From positions 1-39,680 of IMG/VR virus record IMGVR_UViG_3300026518_000024: a stretch of DNA of 39,680 nt; one strand, 5' to 3'. The notes under the pieces are model-generated. The model worked only from the letters and a program-made list of their open reading frames with translations. It was not told the origin of the DNA and made no database searches. Positions 1 to 8,040 of the stretch are shown piece by piece; the stretch's first letter is position 1, and every line of letters starts with the position of its first letter. A program made the translations under genes and the position numbers. The DNA is from a virus.

Positions 1-75
1 CCCACAGACATAGTGGTGGATGTTTTAGGGGTGGTCAGTGAACTATTACCCACAGACATAGTGGTGGATGTTTTA
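1..75 (-). repeat. 48-bp coding tandem repeat in fibre gene
   Basis: A 27-base unit beginning CCCACAGACATAGTGG occurs at 1-27 and again at 49-75. The 48-base period is exactly 16 codons, so this is a protein-level repeat (KTSTTMSVG) and not an intergenic array. The array may continue beyond the left edge. Confidence 0.8.
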
Positions 76-923
76 TAGTTTCCTGGTGCTGATTTGTTGG
101 AATAGTTATTACTCAGCGTGTCAAAGATATTAGTTCGGTCAGTATTTGATACTGCCGCATTTTGAATAACTAATTCAGTGATGCGGTTATATCCACGAAG
201 ACTGTTATTCGTTGAAAATTTGCCCATACTTACTGATGTAGTATTGGTTGCGGTTATATTTCCGGCGGCATGACTGGTGGGTAATACGGAGCTATTTTCA
301 TACATCCGTAGGTCAGTGATAACCTCTTGCATATCTAGTAGGAAGTTGACGGTGTCAAAGGGAACTGCGTTGCTACCCCAATATGTGGCAATATTATTAG
401 GATTAGAGTAAGCTCTCCCATTCAAATTTCGCCCAACCCCGTAAAGGATTTTGTTAAATATAGATGCAGGATTATCACCAATTGCCATTACCATCTGATT
501 AGTATGGTTGGAATCAACACGTTCATATGACCCAAACCAAGTTGGTCTTGCTATATCATGAGGGTGGGCGCTCGGTGATATGAAATCTGTGCCTTTAAGC
601 CATTTATCACCAGTTGAGAAATCCACAATTGGGTTACCGATATTTGATCCGGTTGGTAATAATTGAGGCTGGGATGCAGTATTGGGGTTGGTGAGGTTAT
701 CATTACCCATCTGGTCATACCAAATCGTCACAAACGGGTCACCTACAGTAACGAATGTAGCTAGATTCCCATTAGCGGCAAACCCCACATCTTGCTCAAC
801 AGCATTTGCGCTATCCCGTATACGAACCAATGGTCCTGCATACGTAGAGATGCGTTTTTTCAATGCATATACTGAAACTGGCGCTAATCCGCCATATGTA
901 TCCCAGAGATTATTGATCGCCAT
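1..923 (-). CDS. Tail-fibre/adhesin protein with arabinofuranosidase-B-like domain (C-terminus off the left edge)
   Basis: The leftward frame is open from ATG at 923 to the window edge, about 307 codons, so the protein is incomplete. Near the N-terminus it reads DTYGG..PVSVYALKKR, then GPLVRIRDS, EQDVGF and FVTIWYDQMGN. These are the signature blocks of the arabinofuranosidase-B catalytic/lectin-like domain that recurs in phage fibres. The far end carries a 16-residue repeat containing KTSTTMSVG. The start codon overlaps the stop of the upstream gene (TAATG), so the two are translationally coupled. It is probably a distal fibre or receptor-binding subunit that contacts cell-surface polysaccharide. 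Whether it cuts sugar or only binds it cannot be told here. Confidence 0.7.
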   Translation of the reverse strand, partial: MAINNLWDTYGGLAPVSVYALKKRISTYAGPLVRIRDSANAVEQDVGFAANGNLATFVTVGDPFVTIWYDQMGNDNLTNPNTASQPQLLPTGSNIGNPIVDFSTGDKWLKGTDFISPSAHPHDIARPTWFGSYERVDSNHTNQMVMAIGDNPASIFNKILYGVGRNLNGRAYSNPNNIATYWGSNAVPFDTVNFLLDMQEVITDLRMYENSSVLPTSHAAGNITATNTTSVSMGKFSTNNSLRGYNRITELVIQNAAVSNTDRTNIFDTLSNNYSNKSAPGNYKTSTTMSVGNSSLTTPKTSTTMSV

Positions 924-1921
924 TATACTGCCTCAATACCGACTTCGATTCCTGCCGAAACTTCTGCAGCAGTAAATGCCGCCCCAGTTGCTGGGTTAAT
1001 CGATACCTCTTCCACATAATTTCCAATAAGAGCGGTGGGGGTGATAGTTCCCCCCGCAGTTGGGTAATCGATTCCACCTGATCGGACAAAATATCTATAC
1101 CCAGTAACTGCACCACCATTATGAACTACTAGTGATGAAAATGTAATATTTTTTACGGAACTACTGCTTATTGTCTTACCAGCTAGTGGAGAAATGATCC
1201 AACTTTCTTTATCACCTATATTGAGTAATGATACTGATGTGGATAGGTCAACCCCATTTCCGGTGATATCGGTATATGCGCCAACTCCTGTGGTATGAAA
1301 ACCCGCGCCCGTGGCTTCTAGGGTAGATAGTCCGATACCCACTGTTGGTGTATCACTTATTCCAACTTCGTGCCAAATAGTTGATGGTGCACCTTCACCA
1401 TACATACCGTACATACCAATGCTGGGTAATCCCCATGTAGGGGTCCCTACGGTAATATTACGGTTGGTAATCAATGATCCATTCACATATGCTTCCAATA
1501 CCATGGTAGTACCTGTCAAATTTGCGTGAAGATCAATAGCCATTTCCGTACCTGCTGGTATATCGCCATAAGTAAACATGTCCGCCCAGGTACCCGCATC
1601 ATTAGATATTCCACCAAATATTAATTTGTGTCGGTCTGGATTATTTATTCTAGCTGAATATGCAACGAGTAATTCTGTGTTGTTGGTGTCTTTGATGCCA
1701 AAGAATTTACCCCCAACGTCAGAATTGACCGCCGAGTTAACCACTGGTATCATAACTTTTCCGTGCAACCACATGTCGGCCATTGGGGTTACGGACAATT
1801 GAGAATATTCATTTACGGCAAAATTTCTACCACCGCGATGGTCCACGTCTGCATATGTAGTATCAAGCACAACCTGATTGGCTACAATTTCACCTTCTTG
1901 TCCAAATTTTAAAAATGCCAT
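923..1921 (-). CDS. Tail-fibre/structural protein, beta-rich (lectin-like)
   Basis: 332 residues, starting MAFLKFGQEG. The sequence is rich in Gly, Thr, Ser, Val and Ile with no membrane segment. Stretches such as VVLDTTYADVDHRGG, MIPVVNSAV and TTMVLEAYVNGSL are consistent with a concanavalin/LamG-type jelly roll followed by a beta-rich C-terminal part (about residues 200-332). It lies in a leftward fibre operon 12 bases after the preceding gene, and its stop overlaps the start of the next. The start is supported by an AAGGAA ribosome-binding site on the minus strand just upstream of the ATG at 1921. The role is inferred from operon and composition only. No catalytic motif is recognised. Confidence 0.65.
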   Translation of the reverse strand: MAFLKFGQEGEIVANQVVLDTTYADVDHRGGRNFAVNEYSQLSVTPMADMWLHGKVMIPVVNSAVNSDVGGKFFGIKDTNNTELLVAYSARINNPDRHKLIFGGISNDAGTWADMFTYGDIPAGTEMAIDLHANLTGTTMVLEAYVNGSLITNRNITVGTPTWGLPSIGMYGMYGEGAPSTIWHEVGISDTPTVGIGLSTLEATGAGFHTTGVGAYTDITGNGVDLSTSVSLLNIGDKESWIISPLAGKTISSSSVKNITFSSLVVHNGGAVTGYRYFVRSGGIDYPTAGGTITPTALIGNYVEEVSINPATGAAFTAAEVSAGIEVGIEAV

Positions 1922-1933
1922 TATAATTATTCC

Positions 1934-2467
1934 TTATCGTGTTCCGACTAATGTGAATGATAACCCTGCTAGAGTTGCATCAACTCCAGCAGGTGCGATT
2001 ATTTGCAGTTTGTCCCCAGCAACAAAACTTTCAGTGGTGGCTCCAGCAGTCGTGAATGTTACTGCCCCAGTAGTGCTCACTGATAGGGTGCCTATTGACG
2101 TCCCATTCCGTTGAATATCACACGCATATACCGCAGTGGGGTTGGCTTCTACTGATCCAGATGCACCAGAAAAATTATTTGGGAATACTACCCCACGGGT
2201 AAAGGTGTATAATACTATTGTTGCACCAGCGGGGGCTTGATCTGGTCTGTAAATAAACATGTCATATGGTTGTGGTAGATTATCTACATAATTTTTTGAT
2301 GCCGCATCATTTGCATTGATCGGGGTCAGGGGGATGCGAAAATTGGCAAGAGTTGAACCATCTGATGTAGATTCAAAATGGTTTGTGTTCCATACCATAA
2401 CTCCGCCACCTACACCGTGTTGTAGTCCTGATGCCACCCCAGATAGGTCATAATTATATGTGGTCAT
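1934..2467 (-). CDS. Tail-fibre protein, small
   Basis: 177 residues. The N-terminal half contains a phage-fibre style segment (LANFRIPLTPINAND followed by AASKNYVDN), a motif common in long tail-fibre proteins where the NDAASKNYVD block sits between repeat units. The C-terminal half (RNGTSIGTLSVSTTGAVTF ... GDKLQIIAPAGVD) resembles a receptor-binding beta-sandwich seen in many fibre tips. An AAGGA ribosome-binding site precedes ATG 2467. It is in one operon with its neighbours (10 bases from the upstream gene). It is likely a fibre shaft or tip subunit; the exact position in the fibre is unknown. Confidence 0.7.
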   Translation of the reverse strand: MTTYNYDLSGVASGLQHGVGGGVMVWNTNHFESTSDGSTLANFRIPLTPINANDAASKNYVDNLPQPYDMFIYRPDQAPAGATIVLYTFTRGVVFPNNFSGASGSVEANPTAVYACDIQRNGTSIGTLSVSTTGAVTFTTAGATTESFVAGDKLQIIAPAGVDATLAGLSFTLVGTR

Positions 2468-2477
2468 AAATCAATCC

Positions 2478-3224
2478 TTATGGTAGATCATATTCAACGA
2501 TGACTGCACATGCACCAGTCACTGGTGCGCCGCCAACGGTTAATATCATTTGAGTATTTATTGTTGGGATAACTGACACGGGAAGGTTATAAACGAATGT
2601 TCCAACGGTTTGTGACCCAATAAGTGCCTGTGGCATCAATACGGTACCTGCTCCATCCTCGATTTGTAAAGTCGCCCCTACGCTATATGCTGATGTAATA
2701 GTCACAACTACTCTGGAAATAACTCCAGTAGGATCAATCGGGGCACCAATGGTTTGAGATGCCGCAACACCTGCAGTGGCTTTGACATACCGTTTGGTAT
2801 TACTTACCAACTGTGCGGTTGATGTGACCGTCAGTTGTCCGCCGCCCGCATCTGTGGCAGTGACTGTTGGGCCAACAAAATTGATTGCAGTGAAACCGCC
2901 AACCCCTACTGCTACCCCTTCATCAAGTGCGTTGATTGCAGTATTGACTGTGATATCTACCACCCCGCCACCAGCATCAGTCAGTGATACGCTGGGGGAA
3001 ATAAAGTTTAGGGTGGCAAATGGGGAACCTACCACTGGTGCTCCAAGCGACTCCACCCCAATGGTGCCTGCTCCCATGGCACCGGCTGATGCATTAGTTA
3101 TCCTACCATATTCATCAATGGTGATGGTGGGTAGTGAGTAATTACCTGGTACTAGCCCACTGATTACAGGTAATGATGTCTTTTCCCAATATCTGGTTTT
3201 GGGGGTGGAACTCTGTAATGCCAT
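2478..3224 (-). CDS. Tail-fibre protein, repeat-containing
   Basis: 248 residues. After an N-terminal segment including SGLVPGNYSLPTITIDEYGRIT (a fibre-type block), two copies of a repeat of about 45 residues follow: FATLNFISPSVSLTDAGGG then FTAINFVGPTVTATDAGGG, each ending in V(D/T)(I/V)T. The C-terminal part (GVISRVVVTITSAYS, GATLQIEDGAGT) looks like a fibre-tip beta domain. It is the first gene after a late-type promoter at 3250-3257 and heads the leftward group 3224-1. Function is inferred from repeat type and operon. Confidence 0.7.
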   Translation of the reverse strand: MALQSSTPKTRYWEKTSLPVISGLVPGNYSLPTITIDEYGRITNASAGAMGAGTIGVESLGAPVVGSPFATLNFISPSVSLTDAGGGVVDITVNTAINALDEGVAVGVGGFTAINFVGPTVTATDAGGGQLTVTSTAQLVSNTKRYVKATAGVAASQTIGAPIDPTGVISRVVVTITSAYSVGATLQIEDGAGTVLMPQALIGSQTVGTFVYNLPVSVIPTINTQMILTVGGAPVTGACAVIVEYDLP

Positions 3225-3249
3225 CGCATAATATCCTCATTGTGTGTTG

Positions 3250-3257
3250 GTATTTAG
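3250..3257 (-). promoter_or_regulatory. T4-type late promoter octamer CTAAATAC
   Basis: On the minus strand this reads CTAAATAC, 25 bases before ATG 3224, with GAGGATAT as ribosome-binding site between. It matches the octamer found upstream of the other virion genes in the window and the T4 late consensus TATAAATA. Confidence 0.7.
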
Positions 3258-3274
3258 TGCAAATGATCTGAGGC

Positions 3275-3304
3275 GAGTTACGGTGACCACTGCCACCGTA
3301 ACTC
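3275..3304. terminator. Intergenic hairpin, 11-bp perfect stem
   Basis: GAGTTACGGTG (3275-3285) and CACCGTAACTC (3294-3304) form a perfect 11-bp stem with an 8-base loop. It starts 6 bases past the stop of the leftward fibre gene ending at 3310 and lies before the next gene's late promoter. No U-tract follows on either strand, so it could be a processing or stability element instead of an intrinsic terminator. Confidence 0.55.
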
Positions 3305-3309
3305 TGATA

Positions 3310-5547
3310 TTATAGGTATTCATGCCCGAATACGATGATCTCCATATTAAAATCGTCCGCACCAGCCAATGCGGTGATGTCAGCTTTGAGGGTAGCCCCC
3401 GCTGTCATTACCTGATAGCTGGCACCAGCCGCTCCAGCAATGGCTGAGAATGGGTTAGTGCCTGATCCAAGCATCAATACTTGGTTTGCTGTATTAAACA
3501 GATATGCTGGGTTGTAAATTCCGATATTATTGGTATTATCAACTAGCTCATCAAACGTTGCCCCAAACCCGATATTCATCCGCAGTAAGGCCCCATTAAC
3601 AAAATTCGTGACATTAATAAGTCTGACTGCAATTTTTGTCACGATAGTATTCCGACCAACGGGTACGGTATACAGGGGATGCTGGCCAATAGTGCCTGTC
3701 ACCGACCCTGCGAGTATCGTTGCTCTACCAAGCATTTTTTCGCCTGCAAATACTCCATCAACTACTACGGTATTATTAGTGGTGACAGTGCCACCGAGAG
3801 TTATGGCAGACGTTGTCCCATCAAACTTAGCAAGGGCCTCACCGCCTGCCACGATGTCAACTACATTTGCACCACCGCGATTGATACCAGTATCAGTATC
3901 ACCCGAGAAACTGAATGCCGGATCAGTGACCGCGAATCCAACCCCTTTAAGCATTGGTCTACCTATTACAGCGGTGGGTCCTACAGTTAGATCAACTCCG
4001 TCTGCGGATACAAATTGTGTGCCTGCAATGGAGATACCCAGTCCTGTGGCACCATATAGATAGAACCCCGTAGCTGTGTTCGGGGCCACGAATCCTATTC
4101 CTGGTGCAGCGGCAGTGCCATTACTAATGAACAGTTGACCGGTCAATGAACCACCACTTGCAGTGATGGCTGAAACCCCCAATGCATTAATCTGTGATTG
4201 AATATTGGATGTTGACCCTTGGAGATAATTTAACTCAGTGGTAGAAATAGATGCCCCAGAAATTTCGGCAATACCAATCGTCACATTTGAATCGCGTTTG
4301 GCATTTAATTGTGCCTGAATATTAGACGTTACTCCATTCAATCGTCCCATTTCAGATGCAGTCACTGGTGCCCCATATCCGCCAGTACCTGCAAAGATAC
4401 CTGTTAGTGTGTTGAGATCACCCACAGAGGCAGACAAGCCGGACAGATTTGGGATGCTATTGAGGGCGGATTCCACATTTTGTGTAAGCCCAGATAAATG
4501 GCTAATTTGGGTAACAGTCACACCAGATGCTGCAAGTCCAGTAATGGTATTAATATCTGTGGAGGTGGCTGTCATCCCCACAAGAGTATTAAGGTCACTA
4601 CTGGTGCCAGTGTAGCCAGACAGTTTATTCAATTCTGCAGCGGTTGCAGTGGTGGCACCCAGTTTAGTTAGGTCAGCAGCGGTAAATGATCCAGAAGAAC
4701 CTGCAAAAGTATTCAGATCAGCAGCAGTGGCCGTGATGCCATCAAGTGGATTAAGATCAGCTAGACTTACTGTTGCCGGAATATTGAAGAATGCGTCAAT
4801 AGTGGCTGCGGTAGCATTTAGCCCCGTTAGTCCAGATGGGACAGTTGCTGCAACAGCGTTGATTTGGGACTGGACGTTACTAGTAACCCCAGACATCCAG
4901 TTTAGTTCTGTGGCTGTAGCATTCGTATCTGCAAGTTTTTGCAAATCGGGCGTAGTCAATCCGTATGCAGCAGTGCCCGTGAGAAGATTGATATCCCCCT
5001 CAAGTGCAGTGATATTACCGATTTTGTCCTGCTTACCAGTGGCACCATTGGTCCCATCAAGGATGTCAGTCACGGTTTTGGCAAAATCATTCGCGTAAAA
5101 AACATCATCTGAGGTGATTGATGGCACAACAATTGAATTGATCTTGAACCCACTACCATTGCCGGATACCCGATTGGCAGAATTTACCAATGCAGTTGCG
5201 GGGGTTGCACCCTGACTGCCCTGAATTGGGCGATTAAACGAATCTGCTGCAACCGCAATAGCCCCCTGTGTGGATGATGCAATTCGGGCACGGATAGTAG
5301 GTGCGTTGGATTGAACCTCTAAAGTAAGGTTGGTGGTATGTCCGGTGAATGTCACGCTTAGGATTTCAGTAAAGTCTGAATTTCCGGGAACCGGTGCATA
5401 ACTACCTTCGATAACAACAGAGCCGGAAAAACCGATTCCGGACTGTGGGTTGAACTGCACCGTTCGCCCACTATCCGATCCTGCAAAGGTTTGGGCAGTA
5501 TATGGTTGGACGGCGCTGTTTTGTGCGATTAATACTTTGTTCGCCAT
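3310..5547 (-). CDS. Long tail-fibre protein with helical/beta repeats
   Basis: 745 residues, from ATG 5547 (MANKVLIAQN), which has a TGGAG ribosome-binding site; an in-frame ATG at 5580 lacks one. The middle (about residues 195-470) is an array of short fibre repeats of the type TATELNWMSGVTSNVQSQINA, TAADLNTFAG, TAAELNKLSGYTG and TSSDLNTLVGMTA. This ELN-x(2)-x-G pattern is typical of phage and mimivirus-type fibre shafts. Next comes a block with DPAFSFSGDTDTGINR and GGEALAKFD, a conserved element of phage tail-fibre C-termini. The end is a beta-rich tip domain. A late-type promoter lies at 5583-5590. It is very likely a shaft-forming subunit. Confidence 0.85.
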   Translation of the reverse strand: MANKVLIAQNSAVQPYTAQTFAGSDSGRTVQFNPQSGIGFSGSVVIEGSYAPVPGNSDFTEILSVTFTGHTTNLTLEVQSNAPTIRARIASSTQGAIAVAADSFNRPIQGSQGATPATALVNSANRVSGNGSGFKINSIVVPSITSDDVFYANDFAKTVTDILDGTNGATGKQDKIGNITALEGDINLLTGTAAYGLTTPDLQKLADTNATATELNWMSGVTSNVQSQINAVAATVPSGLTGLNATAATIDAFFNIPATVSLADLNPLDGITATAADLNTFAGSSGSFTAADLTKLGATTATAAELNKLSGYTGTSSDLNTLVGMTATSTDINTITGLAASGVTVTQISHLSGLTQNVESALNSIPNLSGLSASVGDLNTLTGIFAGTGGYGAPVTASEMGRLNGVTSNIQAQLNAKRDSNVTIGIAEISGASISTTELNYLQGSTSNIQSQINALGVSAITASGGSLTGQLFISNGTAAAPGIGFVAPNTATGFYLYGATGLGISIAGTQFVSADGVDLTVGPTAVIGRPMLKGVGFAVTDPAFSFSGDTDTGINRGGANVVDIVAGGEALAKFDGTTSAITLGGTVTTNNTVVVDGVFAGEKMLGRATILAGSVTGTIGQHPLYTVPVGRNTIVTKIAVRLINVTNFVNGALLRMNIGFGATFDELVDNTNNIGIYNPAYLFNTANQVLMLGSGTNPFSAIAGAAGASYQVMTAGATLKADITALAGADDFNMEIIVFGHEYL

Positions 5548-5582
5548 GGTATATCTCCATAAAGAGGTTGATTGCTTCATGG

Positions 5583-5590
5583 GTATTTAT
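5583..5590 (-). promoter_or_regulatory. T4-type late promoter octamer ATAAATAC
   Basis: The minus strand reads ATAAATAC, 35 bases before the fibre start at 5547. It is the same octamer as at the other virion genes. Confidence 0.7.
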
Positions 5591-5614
5591 CACTTACCAT
5601 ATATAGGTGTGATA
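5588..5614. other. Bulged hairpin upstream of HNH gene
   Basis: TATCAC (5588-5593) pairs with GTGATA (5609-5614), and inside it ACC pairs with GGT around an AT-rich loop. It overlaps the leftward late promoter and lies 12 bases before the rightward HNH start. It may insulate the oppositely directed transcripts or limit HNH translation. No U-tract is present. Confidence 0.35.
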
Positions 5615-5626
5615 GAGAGATATAAA

Positions 5627-6010
5627 ATGTGTAAGAACCATACGTCAACGAATAGAACCCGTAAGTGGCGTCGTAATAATAGGGTGGCCCACCGAGATTA
5701 TATCAGATCATATCGACGTCCATCATTAGTTAATATGTTAACTGACGAGTCGGAGATATGGTTTGAACGGGATGCCCGCAAACGGAAACTATTAAAGCGG
5801 GCAACCCCAATGTGGGTGGATACAAATAGAGTCCGTAATTTATATCAAAAAACTATTAGCCTGAATAAAAAATATCAAGGTCTAGGATTCGTAGTCCATC
5901 ATATAGTTCCTATATCCCACCCATTGGTGTGCGGACTACATACGATTGAGAATATGGAGATTGTCAGTAGTAGCCGCAAAAAACAGCTAGGTAGGAAATT
6001 CCATACTTAG
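5627..6010 (+). CDS. HNH endonuclease (probable free-standing homing endonuclease)
   Basis: 127 residues from ATG 5627 (MCKNHTSTN); the frame is open upstream, but that is antisense to the fibre gene. The C-terminal third reads VVHHIVPISHP, then VCGLHTIENMEIV and SSRKKQ. This is the phage HNH core: His-His, Pro, the GLH-x(3)-N segment and a basic tail. The N-terminal half is very basic (NRTRKWRRNNR), suitable for DNA contact. It runs opposite to the surrounding fibre genes and its stop overlaps the stop of the leftward gene 6007-6384 by four bases. That is typical of a mobile endonuclease inserted with minimal footprint between late genes. Confidence 0.75.
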   Translation: MCKNHTSTNRTRKWRRNNRVAHRDYIRSYRRPSLVNMLTDESEIWFERDARKRKLLKRATPMWVDTNRVRNLYQKTISLNKKYQGLGFVVHHIVPISHPLVCGLHTIENMEIVSSSRKKQLGRKFHT

Positions 6011-6384
6011 TTCCAGTCAGATTGAATCACCGCATGTCCGGTGTCCGATGGGGTCACCACCACTGCACGGATTGCAGAGAAATATGAACCAACGGTCGGA
6101 TTGACTGTGACTATTGGATTACCGCTGGTGATAACAGGCCCCAGGTTGACCCAGGTGGCCCCATCCGGTAGTTTATCATGGGTGAATACATTCCCACCAC
6201 CGTTTCCCTTTATGACGAAGCTCTGGGTCTCTTGTAGCTGAATTGCACCGCCGCCACGGACCTGTAGGTGAATTGCTGGGGCCACAGGAGCAGCAGAACC
6301 CGATGTGTTATAGTTTCGACCAGTCACGGGTCCATAATATTCCACCACAGTATCATTGATGGCTTTTCCAGTAAGATTGGTCAT
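6007..6384 (-). CDS. Small probable virion/fibre-associated protein
   Basis: 125 residues, starting MTNLTGKAIN, beta-rich, with GRNYNTSGS, LQVRGGGAIQL and KGNGGGNVFTHDKLPDG. There is no signal peptide or membrane helix. It has its own late-type promoter (6410-6417) and an AGAGGAA ribosome-binding site, so it is expressed late with the fibre genes. I do not recognise the family. A small capsid- or fibre-decorating protein is a guess from context. Confidence 0.6.
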   Translation of the reverse strand: MTNLTGKAINDTVVEYYGPVTGRNYNTSGSAAPVAPAIHLQVRGGGAIQLQETQSFVIKGNGGGNVFTHDKLPDGATWVNLGPVITSGNPIVTVNPTVGSYFSAIRAVVVTPSDTGHAVIQSDWN

Positions 6385-6409
6385 ATCGTATTCCTCTATA
6401 TCCTATACA

Positions 6410-6417
6410 GTATTTAT
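6410..6417 (-). promoter_or_regulatory. T4-type late promoter octamer ATAAATAC
   Basis: The minus strand reads ATAAATAC, 25 bases before ATG 6384, followed by an AGAGGAA ribosome-binding site. Confidence 0.7.
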
Positions 6418-6500
6418 GGATATTCGATTAACCTCTTGAATACGGTTACCGGAGTGTTATATGGTAGTTAGATGATTTGTATTATATATAGGAATATACC

Positions 6501-7010
6501 ATGTTTGGTGTTAATGATATCCGCAGCACGTTTATCGATTCTTTTGTGAAACCGGCCATGCGGAGGTGAAAAAGCTCGCCGCTTGTGCCACGTAATGACC
6601 CGTCTTTGATGTTCACCAATGCGGGCATGGTGCAATTCAAAAATGTGTTTACGGGTGCGGAAACTCGTGATTATGCTCGTGCAGTAACCAGTCAAAAATG
6701 CGTGAGGGCAGGGGGTAAGCATAATGACCTTGATAATGTTGGATATACCGCCCGTCACCTAACCTTCTTCGAAATGCTGGGCAATTTCAGCTTCGGTGAT
6801 TATTTCAAGGAAGAGGCTATCCCCTTCGCGTGGGATATGCTGACTAAAGAATTGGGAATAGACAAAAGCAAGCTGCTTGTCACAGTTTACCATACCGACG
6901 ATGAAGCCGCCGGTATTTGGAAAAAATACGCGGGGCTGTCTGACGACCGGATTATCCACATCTCCACTGATGATAATTTCTGGTCGATGGGTGACACAGG
7001 CCCCATGCGG
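6501..7010 (+). pseudogene. alaS: Decayed 5' fragment of bacterial alaS (alanyl-tRNA synthetase)
   Basis: Frame 6501 begins MFGVNDIRSTFIDSF. From 6585 the same frame gives [19 protein letters not shown], then [50 protein letters not shown] and [11 protein letters not shown]. These are the class II catalytic blocks of AlaRS, about the first 170 of some 870 residues. Two compensating indels (near 6551 and 6571) leave a TGA at 6567 in frame, and the usual HHTFFEML reads HLTFFEML. The ND(I)RSTF start and [10 protein letters not shown] block look alphaproteobacterial to the eye. Homology stops at GDTGP, where a one-base shift joins the VWA remnant. The upstream TATAGGAATATACC leader looks like this phage's own gene leaders. 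It is not a functional synthetase. Confidence 0.85.
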
Positions 7011-7425
7011 GTCCACTCCTCTATATGATGCCGTAGGTAAGATGATTCATGAAGTATCTGGCAGTATCGAGGCCACGGAGCATAATCCCAACATCTTGGT
7101 TAGTATCTTCACCGATGGCGGCAATACTGATCAGCATGGATATGCGACTGATGACGTGAAACAGATGATCGAACAGCGACAGGGATGGACATTTACTTAT
7201 TTTGGTGCAAACCAGTATGCTTGGGCCGTGGGAAACAGTTTTGGTATAGCTCGTGGGAATACGGTTAGCTATTCCACTGATAATATGATGAATACCATGG
7301 TAGCTGCAAGTGCGGCTAGAGCCACTAGCATAACCAACGCTAAGGCAGCATTTAAAAGTGGTGAACAATATGCCACGACATCATTCTTTGCTGATGCAGG
7401 ACAATCTGTATCCGATTATAAGTGA
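7006..7425 (+). pseudogene. C-terminal part of a von Willebrand factor A (VWA) domain protein, 5' end missing
   Basis: About 139 codons. They begin [16 protein letters not shown], the TPLYDA block containing the metal-site threonine of VWA folds. Then come ILVSIFTDGGNTDQHGYA (the TDG metal-binding Asp), TFTYFGANQYAWAVGNSFGIA and a Ser/Ala-rich tail. This layout is typical of phage- and plasmid-encoded VWA proteins. The first metal motif DxSxS, normally some 60-80 residues upstream, is absent because alaS sequence lies there in another frame. A short in-frame ORF does begin at 6877, but its first 45 residues are alaS read out of frame. It is best taken as a truncated gene. It could still be translated as part of a chimera. 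Confidence 0.75.
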
Positions 7426-7428
7426 AAG

Positions 7429-7460
7429 TAGAGGGACTATATGGGTATATAGTCCCTCTA
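7429..7460. terminator. Bidirectional terminator, 13-bp perfect stem
   Basis: TAGAGGGACTATA (7429-7441) and TATAGTCCCTCTA (7448-7460) form a perfect 13-bp stem with a 6-base loop. It fills the gap between the rightward VWA remnant (stop 7425) and the leftward gene ending at 7465, a convergent junction. Confidence 0.9.
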
Positions 7461-7464
7461 ATAA

Positions 7465-8040
7465 TCATTGTTGATCGTCTGAGATTGCCTCACAACATGT
7501 AGGTGCATCATCTTTATCGTTGCTGACATGATAGTCCAACACCGCCCGTGCTACCCCCATGCGCCCGATTCCTGTCAGCCATGATAGAACCATTATGGTT
7601 CCCATGCCAACAGCGAGATCAGCCCACCCCTGATAGAGATATGCTGCGATCATTACCGTATAAATGAATACACCCATAATGGTGTATAATACTCGCACTG
7701 GTCCAAATGGCCAATCAAAGCATGGGGCATTTGGCCGAATCGCATTATATAGTAGGTGTTGGTTGTTGTTGGTATTCCGTTTAGTAGCATTGGTGATATG
7801 CTGTTTGGTGAAATAGTAACCCACGATCCCGATGACCATTAACGTGCCCATAATTACGATAAACCAACCATTGATTCGATGAGTTAGAGCCGTTGGATGA
7901 ACCATTGTTGCATACAGGAGACCCATATGCAGTAATACTCCAACCAACGAGTGCCATAATTGTCCAGTATACGCCCCCATCGGATTGTTTTCCACGATAT
8001 TCAATTCATGCTCAGTCAACTCTTGACCCAGTAGTTTCAT
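7465..8040 (-). CDS. Four-helix membrane protein, unknown
   Basis: 191 residues with four hydrophobic spans: about 30-48 (LVGVLLHMGLLYATMV), 58-76 (WFIVIMGTLMVIGIVGYYF), 114-134 (LYTIMGVFIYTVMIAAYLY) and 138-158 (DLAVGMGTIMVLSWLTGIG). The N-terminus is acidic and cytoplasmic-looking, and the tail is hydrophilic and acidic with a CC pair. It has its own sigma70-type promoter (8072-8101) and a GGAGAA ribosome-binding site. A holin or superinfection-exclusion protein would fit a phage, but nothing in the sequence decides it. Four spans are more than most holins have. It ends against the terminator at 7429-7460. Confidence 0.7.
   Translation of the reverse strand: MKLLGQELTEHELNIVENNPMGAYTGQLWHSLVGVLLHMGLLYATMVHPTALTHRINGWFIVIMGTLMVIGIVGYYFTKQHITNATKRNTNNNQHLLYNAIRPNAPCFDWPFGPVRVLYTIMGVFIYTVMIAAYLYQGWADLAVGMGTIMVLSWLTGIGRMGVARAVLDYHVSNDKDDAPTCCEAISDDQQ

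Noticed and set aside
1-75. Two direct repeats resembling a CRISPR start
   Set aside because: The 48-base period is 16 codons of an open fibre frame and the spacer-like part is coding. There are only two copies and no leader.
3275-3304. Operator for a repressor
   Set aside because: The 11-bp arms sit just past a stop codon and occur once. A transcription or RNA-stability stem is simpler.
5450-5626. N-terminal extension of the HNH protein
   Set aside because: The frame is open but is antisense to the fibre gene start and its promoter. The ATG at 5627 is the first start clear of the fibre promoter.
6501-7028. A functional phage alanyl-tRNA synthetase
   Set aside because: Only about the first 170 residues are present, with a TGA in frame, and the editing and C-terminal domains are absent.
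7465-8040. Holin assignment
   Set aside because: Four membrane spans and a long acidic tail are not diagnostic, and no endolysin or spanin gene is adjacent.
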